A stretch of DNA of 64,000 nucleotides from positions 124,001-188,000 of the forward strand of contig NZ_CAJEWD010000003.1 of assembly GCF_903994045.1 (NCBI RefSeq), written 5' to 3'. The DNA comes from Jeotgalicoccus meleagridis (lineage in GTDB: Bacteria; Bacillota; Bacilli; Staphylococcales; Salinicoccaceae). Within the stretch, counting starts at the first letter, position 1. Every line of letters starts with the position of its first letter. A program made the translations under genes and the position numbers. The notes beneath the pieces were generated by a model. That model saw only the letters and a program-made list of their open reading frames with translations. It was not told the DNA's origin and made no database searches. This document shows positions 61,370 through 64,000 of this stretch, one piece after another.

Positions 61370-61783
61370 ATGTCAGTACTGGACAATATCGAAGCCCCAC
61401 ATAAATTCAAATATAGAGGTGGTCAAGTGCAGTTCCACCTACATTATACTTTTAAATGTAATAACCGAGTCTTTTTTTCTAAGACAAGCCATAAAGATTT
61501 AATCGATCATGAATATAAATTGAGAGTTGATGTCAATTCAACTATTAATGATCGGGGCTTAGGATCTGATTTTATGGATATTGATAAGATGTATAAAGAA
61601 AAAATCGCAGTGTATTTAGATAATCAAATTCTGAATGAAACTTTAACAAATATGAATACAACTGCTGAAAATATCGCTTATTGGATTTTAGATCAATTTT
61701 CAGAACATCTAGAAGCTGAGGATGAAGTTGTCAGTGTCACACTGTATGAAAGTCCTAAGCATGGTTTAACAGTTTACAAGTAA
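61370..61783 (+). CDS. 6-pyruvoyl-tetrahydropterin synthase/QueD-family (T-fold) protein, divergent
   Basis: 137-aa protein with T-fold layout: GSDFMDIDKMYKEKIAVYLD, LNETLTNMNTTAENIAYWIL and VTLYESPKHG match the PTPS/QueD C-terminal half (the Glu of YES being the pterin anchor). In the N-terminal half the zinc site is altered: the family HGH is read as IDHEY (one His), although FHLHYTFKC supplies others. AAGGATG precedes the ATG, 15 bp after the PK-like gene. Enzymatic class uncertain. Confidence 0.68.
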   Translation: MSVLDNIEAPHKFKYRGGQVQFHLHYTFKCNNRVFFSKTSHKDLIDHEYKLRVDVNSTINDRGLGSDFMDIDKMYKEKIAVYLDNQILNETLTNMNTTAENIAYWILDQFSEHLEAEDEVVSVTLYESPKHGLTVYK

Positions 61784-61842
61784 GATAGACTTCACAAGAT
61801 TCAACAACTGTACTATGATATAGATAATCAAATAATAACTCA

Positions 61843-61919
61843 TCACCACTAGGGGTGCCAAATATGGCTGAGAATAACCCTTATTACCTGATCTAGATTA
61901 TGCTAGCGTAGGGAAGTGG
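61843..61919 (+). ncRNA. TPP riboswitch (THI element)
   Basis: The conserved blocks ACTAGGGGTGCC, GGCTGAGAATAACCCTT, ACCTGATCTAGATTATGCTA and GCGTAGGGAAGTGG are in the proper order, with the P1 stem CCACT/AGTGG. It controls the downstream ECF importer genes. Confidence 0.96.
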
Positions 61920-61933
61920 CATATTTTTATATG

Positions 61934-61964
61934 CACACCATTTCCGTTAGTGGTGTGTTTTTTT
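61934..61964 (+). terminator. TPP-riboswitch terminator
   Basis: CACACCA-(10 nt)-TGGTGTG stem followed by TTTTTTT, between the aptamer and the ykoE ribosome site. Confidence 0.85.
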
Positions 61965-61992
61965 ATTTGAAAAAATTAACGGAGGTTATGTT

Positions 61993-62571
61993 ATGAACCA
62001 AAAACTCAGTTTATCTTTAACTGACATCTTGGTCACTGTTGTGATCGCTCTTATTTTCGCTGTTATTTATTCTTTATGGGATGGTGTATACACTATCTTG
62101 CAACCATTCGGACTTCATTTAAATGAGCTCGTCTATGGAATGTGGTTTATCGCAGCTATAGTTGCATATTTAATCATTAGAAAACCTGGTGTCGCACTGA
62201 TTGCCGAGTTTGCTGCGGCATCTGGTGAGACCATTGTACTCTTGCAATTCGATATATCATTAATTATTTATGGGATTGTTCAAGGTTTAGTGTGTGAAAT
62301 AGTATTTATGTTATTTAGATATAACAATACCAAAGTTTACACAGCTATTATCGCTGGTGTGGTTGCAGCGGTATCAACCTTACCGCTCGATTGGTACTAT
62401 GGCTATCTAGGTCAAGTAGAGACATGGAATTTAATTTTAATGTTTTCACTAAGAATCCTTAGTGGTGCACTGCTTGCAGGTTACTTAGGTCATCAATTGT
62501 ACAGGGGAGTTAAGGAAACTGGAGTGTTGAAATATGTCGGCAGAAGACATGAGGATTCCTATGAAAGTTAG
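61993..62571 (+). CDS. ykoE: Thiamine/HMP ECF transporter S component, YkoE-like
   Basis: Substrate-binding membrane subunit, 192 aa, about six helices. The N-terminus (LTDILVTVVIALIFAVIYSLWDGVYT) and GMWFIAAIVAYLIIRKPGVALIAE match YkoE. It lies behind a TPP riboswitch and before YkoD- and YkoC-like genes, so thiamine or its hydroxymethylpyrimidine part is the ligand. GGAGG precedes the ATG. The YkoF solute protein of Bacillus is not present here. Confidence 0.9.
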   Translation: MNQKLSLSLTDILVTVVIALIFAVIYSLWDGVYTILQPFGLHLNELVYGMWFIAAIVAYLIIRKPGVALIAEFAAASGETIVLLQFDISLIIYGIVQGLVCEIVFMLFRYNNTKVYTAIIAGVVAAVSTLPLDWYYGYLGQVETWNLILMFSLRILSGALLAGYLGHQLYRGVKETGVLKYVGRRHEDSYES

Positions 62572-63973
62572 TAAAGATGACTTATTCATTCAGGGTTTGG
62601 ATCTAAATTTTCCTGAAGAAAAAAAGACATTCAACAAATTGAATCTTCACATTAAAGCAAAAGAAAAAGTTCTTTTACTTGGCCCATCTGGGTCAGGTAA
62701 AAGTACACTTCTTAATGTCTTAGGTGGTCTAATACCATCAGTCATTCACGCTTCTATGCAGGCTGACAATATACAATTAATAAGTAACAAAGCTTTTGTT
62801 TTCCAGGATCCAGATGCTCAGTTTACTATGCCTACAGTTGAAGAAGAACTCGCTTTTGTTTTAGAAAATCTACAGTTACCGAAAGTTGAAATAAGGGATA
62901 AAGCACTACAAATTCTAGAAAGTCTTAACTTACCAGTCTCACTAGATACAAATATCAATACACTGTCAGGTGGAATGAAGCAAAAGCTGTCTATTGCTTC
63001 TGCTCTCCTGCAAAACCCAAGTTGTTTATTCTTGGATGAACCATCTAGTATGCTCGATGAAGCAGCTCGAAAAACATTGTGGAACACTGTAGAGTCTATA
63101 TGGGACAATTTAACAGTGATTATTATAGAACATCGTGTCGACTATATATGGGACAAAGTAGACCGTGTCTTGTTAATGAACAAAAATGGTGAGATTGTGG
63201 CTGATGACACACCACAAAATATTTTGGACAACTGTTTAAAACAATTAAACAATTTAGGAGTCTGGCACCCTTATTCATGGGAGCAGGCGCCAGTATTCAA
63301 AAAAATTAAGCCAGAGGAAGCTATACTGACTGTTGAAGATTTAACAATTAGAAGAAAAGATAAAACCTTGTTTACAGTAGATAAACTCACTGTGAATAAA
63401 GGGGAGTGGCTCACTCTAGAAGGACCAAACGGTTCAGGAAAAACTACCTTTTTAAACAGTATAATGAAACTCATTCCGAGTCATGGCTCTATAAAATTTA
63501 AAGGAAAAGTTATAAAGAAAACAAAGGATATCGTTGGGCAAGTTTATCCTGTTTTTCAAAATCCGGAATTACAATTTATTACCCATAAGGTCTATGATGA
63601 GATTTTTATCAACATGGAAAATCTATTCGATATTCAACAAGCTCAAAAAGAGACTGAAAGTTTGTTAAAAGCTTTTGATTTATCTCATGTGGCTCATTTA
63701 AATCCACTGGAGCTATCTATGGGACAGAAGCGTAGACTAAGTGTTGCAACTGCACTAGGTGGCTTACCTGATTTATTACTCTTAGATGAACCCACTTTTG
63801 GACTAGATCAGAAAAATACTTTTGATTTACTCAATCATTTCCATAATTTAATTTCTGAGGGTACTTCTATTATTATGATCTCACATGATTATAATATTTT
63901 AAAAAGATACCCAAGTCGAAGACTAGAGATAAGAAATGGTCAGCTCATAGAAAAAGAGGTTAGCTATGTTTGA
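62534..63973 (+). CDS. ykoD: ECF transporter duplicated ATPase, YkoD-like
   Basis: 479 aa containing two ABC ATPases: first Walker A GPSGSGKST, signature LSGGMKQKLS, Walker B LFLDEPSSML; second Walker A GPNGSGKTT, signature LSMGQKRRLS, Walker B LLLDEPTFGLD. It powers YkoE/YkoC. The ATG at 62534 has GGAG nine bases upstream; an ATG at 62561 with GAGG is an equally good start and gives a shorter overlap with ykoE. The stop overlaps the next gene. Confidence 0.92.
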   Translation: MSAEDMRIPMKVSKDDLFIQGLDLNFPEEKKTFNKLNLHIKAKEKVLLLGPSGSGKSTLLNVLGGLIPSVIHASMQADNIQLISNKAFVFQDPDAQFTMPTVEEELAFVLENLQLPKVEIRDKALQILESLNLPVSLDTNINTLSGGMKQKLSIASALLQNPSCLFLDEPSSMLDEAARKTLWNTVESIWDNLTVIIIEHRVDYIWDKVDRVLLMNKNGEIVADDTPQNILDNCLKQLNNLGVWHPYSWEQAPVFKKIKPEEAILTVEDLTIRRKDKTLFTVDKLTVNKGEWLTLEGPNGSGKTTFLNSIMKLIPSHGSIKFKGKVIKKTKDIVGQVYPVFQNPELQFITHKVYDEIFINMENLFDIQQAQKETESLLKAFDLSHVAHLNPLELSMGQKRRLSVATALGGLPDLLLLDEPTFGLDQKNTFDLLNHFHNLISEGTSIIMISHDYNILKRYPSRRLEIRNGQLIEKEVSYV

Positions 63974-64000
63974 TTCAATAAGACTCTATGAAACTTTTAT
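63966..64000 (+). CDS. ECF transporter T component, YkoC-like (3' end outside window)
   Basis: ATG at 63966 overlaps the ykoD stop by 8 bp and reads MFDSIRLYETF to the right edge. Only 11 codons are visible, so the call as the T-component (energy-coupling transmembrane) gene rests on ykoEDC order. Confidence 0.55.
   Translation, partial: MFDSIRLYETF

Noticed and set aside
1-64000. CRISPR arrays, tRNA/rRNA genes, prophage or insertion sequences
   Set aside because: No repeat-spacer pattern, cloverleaf-like CCA ends, rRNA motifs, transposase or integrase frames were seen by reading; a dedicated scan was not possible.

Overview
This is a low-GC, gene-dense chromosomal segment of a Firmicute, most likely a non-aureus member of the Staphylococcaceae (Jeotgalicoccus/Salinicoccus/Macrococcus-like). 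The reasons are an HssRS-HrtBA heme-detoxification locus with its direct-repeat operator, a FhuD2-like siderophore lipoprotein, class III fructose-bisphosphatase, an MhqR quinone-stress cluster and a short-form HisG/HisZ histidine operon. Strong GGAGG-type ribosome sites and hairpin terminators between convergent genes are typical of the group. I see no rRNA, tRNA, CRISPR array, prophage or intact insertion sequence. The assignment is inferred from gene content, not from a database search.

Layout. 0-8.9 kb: truncated MFS pump, ferredoxin/flavodoxin-NADP reductase, a guanidine-I riboswitch controlling YkkC/YkkD guanidinium exporters, small housekeeping or unknown genes, an amino-acid permease, and an XRE/DUF3169/small-protein unit with a palindromic operator. 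8.9-15.6 kb: complete his operon (hisZ-G-D-C-B-A-F-IE, minus strand) with a divergent YerC/HisR-type regulator. 15.6-20.4 kb: a deletion scar joining the back ends of a LysR gene and a transporter gene, an agmatinase-family enzyme, fbp, and an aldo/keto reductase. 20.4-26.6 kb: a fused osmolyte/ergothioneine-type ABC importer, ALDH, a NAD(P)-binding protein and a YfcC carrier. 26.7-33.7 kb: HrtBA/HssRS, PepSY and FixH-like proteins, and flavohemoglobin. 33.9-40.3 kb: a LysR regulator, a tiny GNAT, a CDF metal exporter, and a Fur-controlled Fhu-type siderophore importer. 40.3-46.9 kb: YjdM, thymidine kinase, a duplicated-domain lipoprotein, PAP2, and a five-gene MhqR quinone/electrophile cluster. 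46.9-51.2 kb: a four-gene operon (GNAT, N-succinylamino-acid racemase family, YkvI carrier, M20 amidohydrolase) that fits irreversible conversion of D- to L-amino acids. 51.2-57.2 kb: aldA/DUF779 and the FMN-riboswitch rib operon. 57.3-61.8 kb: a double-domain PPK2, then a sepiapterin-reductase-like SDR, pterin carbinolamine dehydratase, a highly divergent pyruvate-kinase-like protein and a divergent 6-PTPS/QueD-family protein. 61.8-64 kb: TPP riboswitch and a YkoEDC-type thiamine/HMP ECF importer that runs off the right edge.

Functional themes are metal and heme balance (Fur, HssR, CDF), toxic small molecules (guanidine, quinones, NO, aldehydes), cofactor supply (riboflavin, thiamine, pterin) and amino-acid metabolism (histidine, D-amino acids). 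Three metabolite riboswitches (guanidine, FMN, TPP) lie within 60 kb. The least conventional parts are the PCD/PK-like/PTPS-like operon with its neighbouring SDR, and the D-amino-acid operon.
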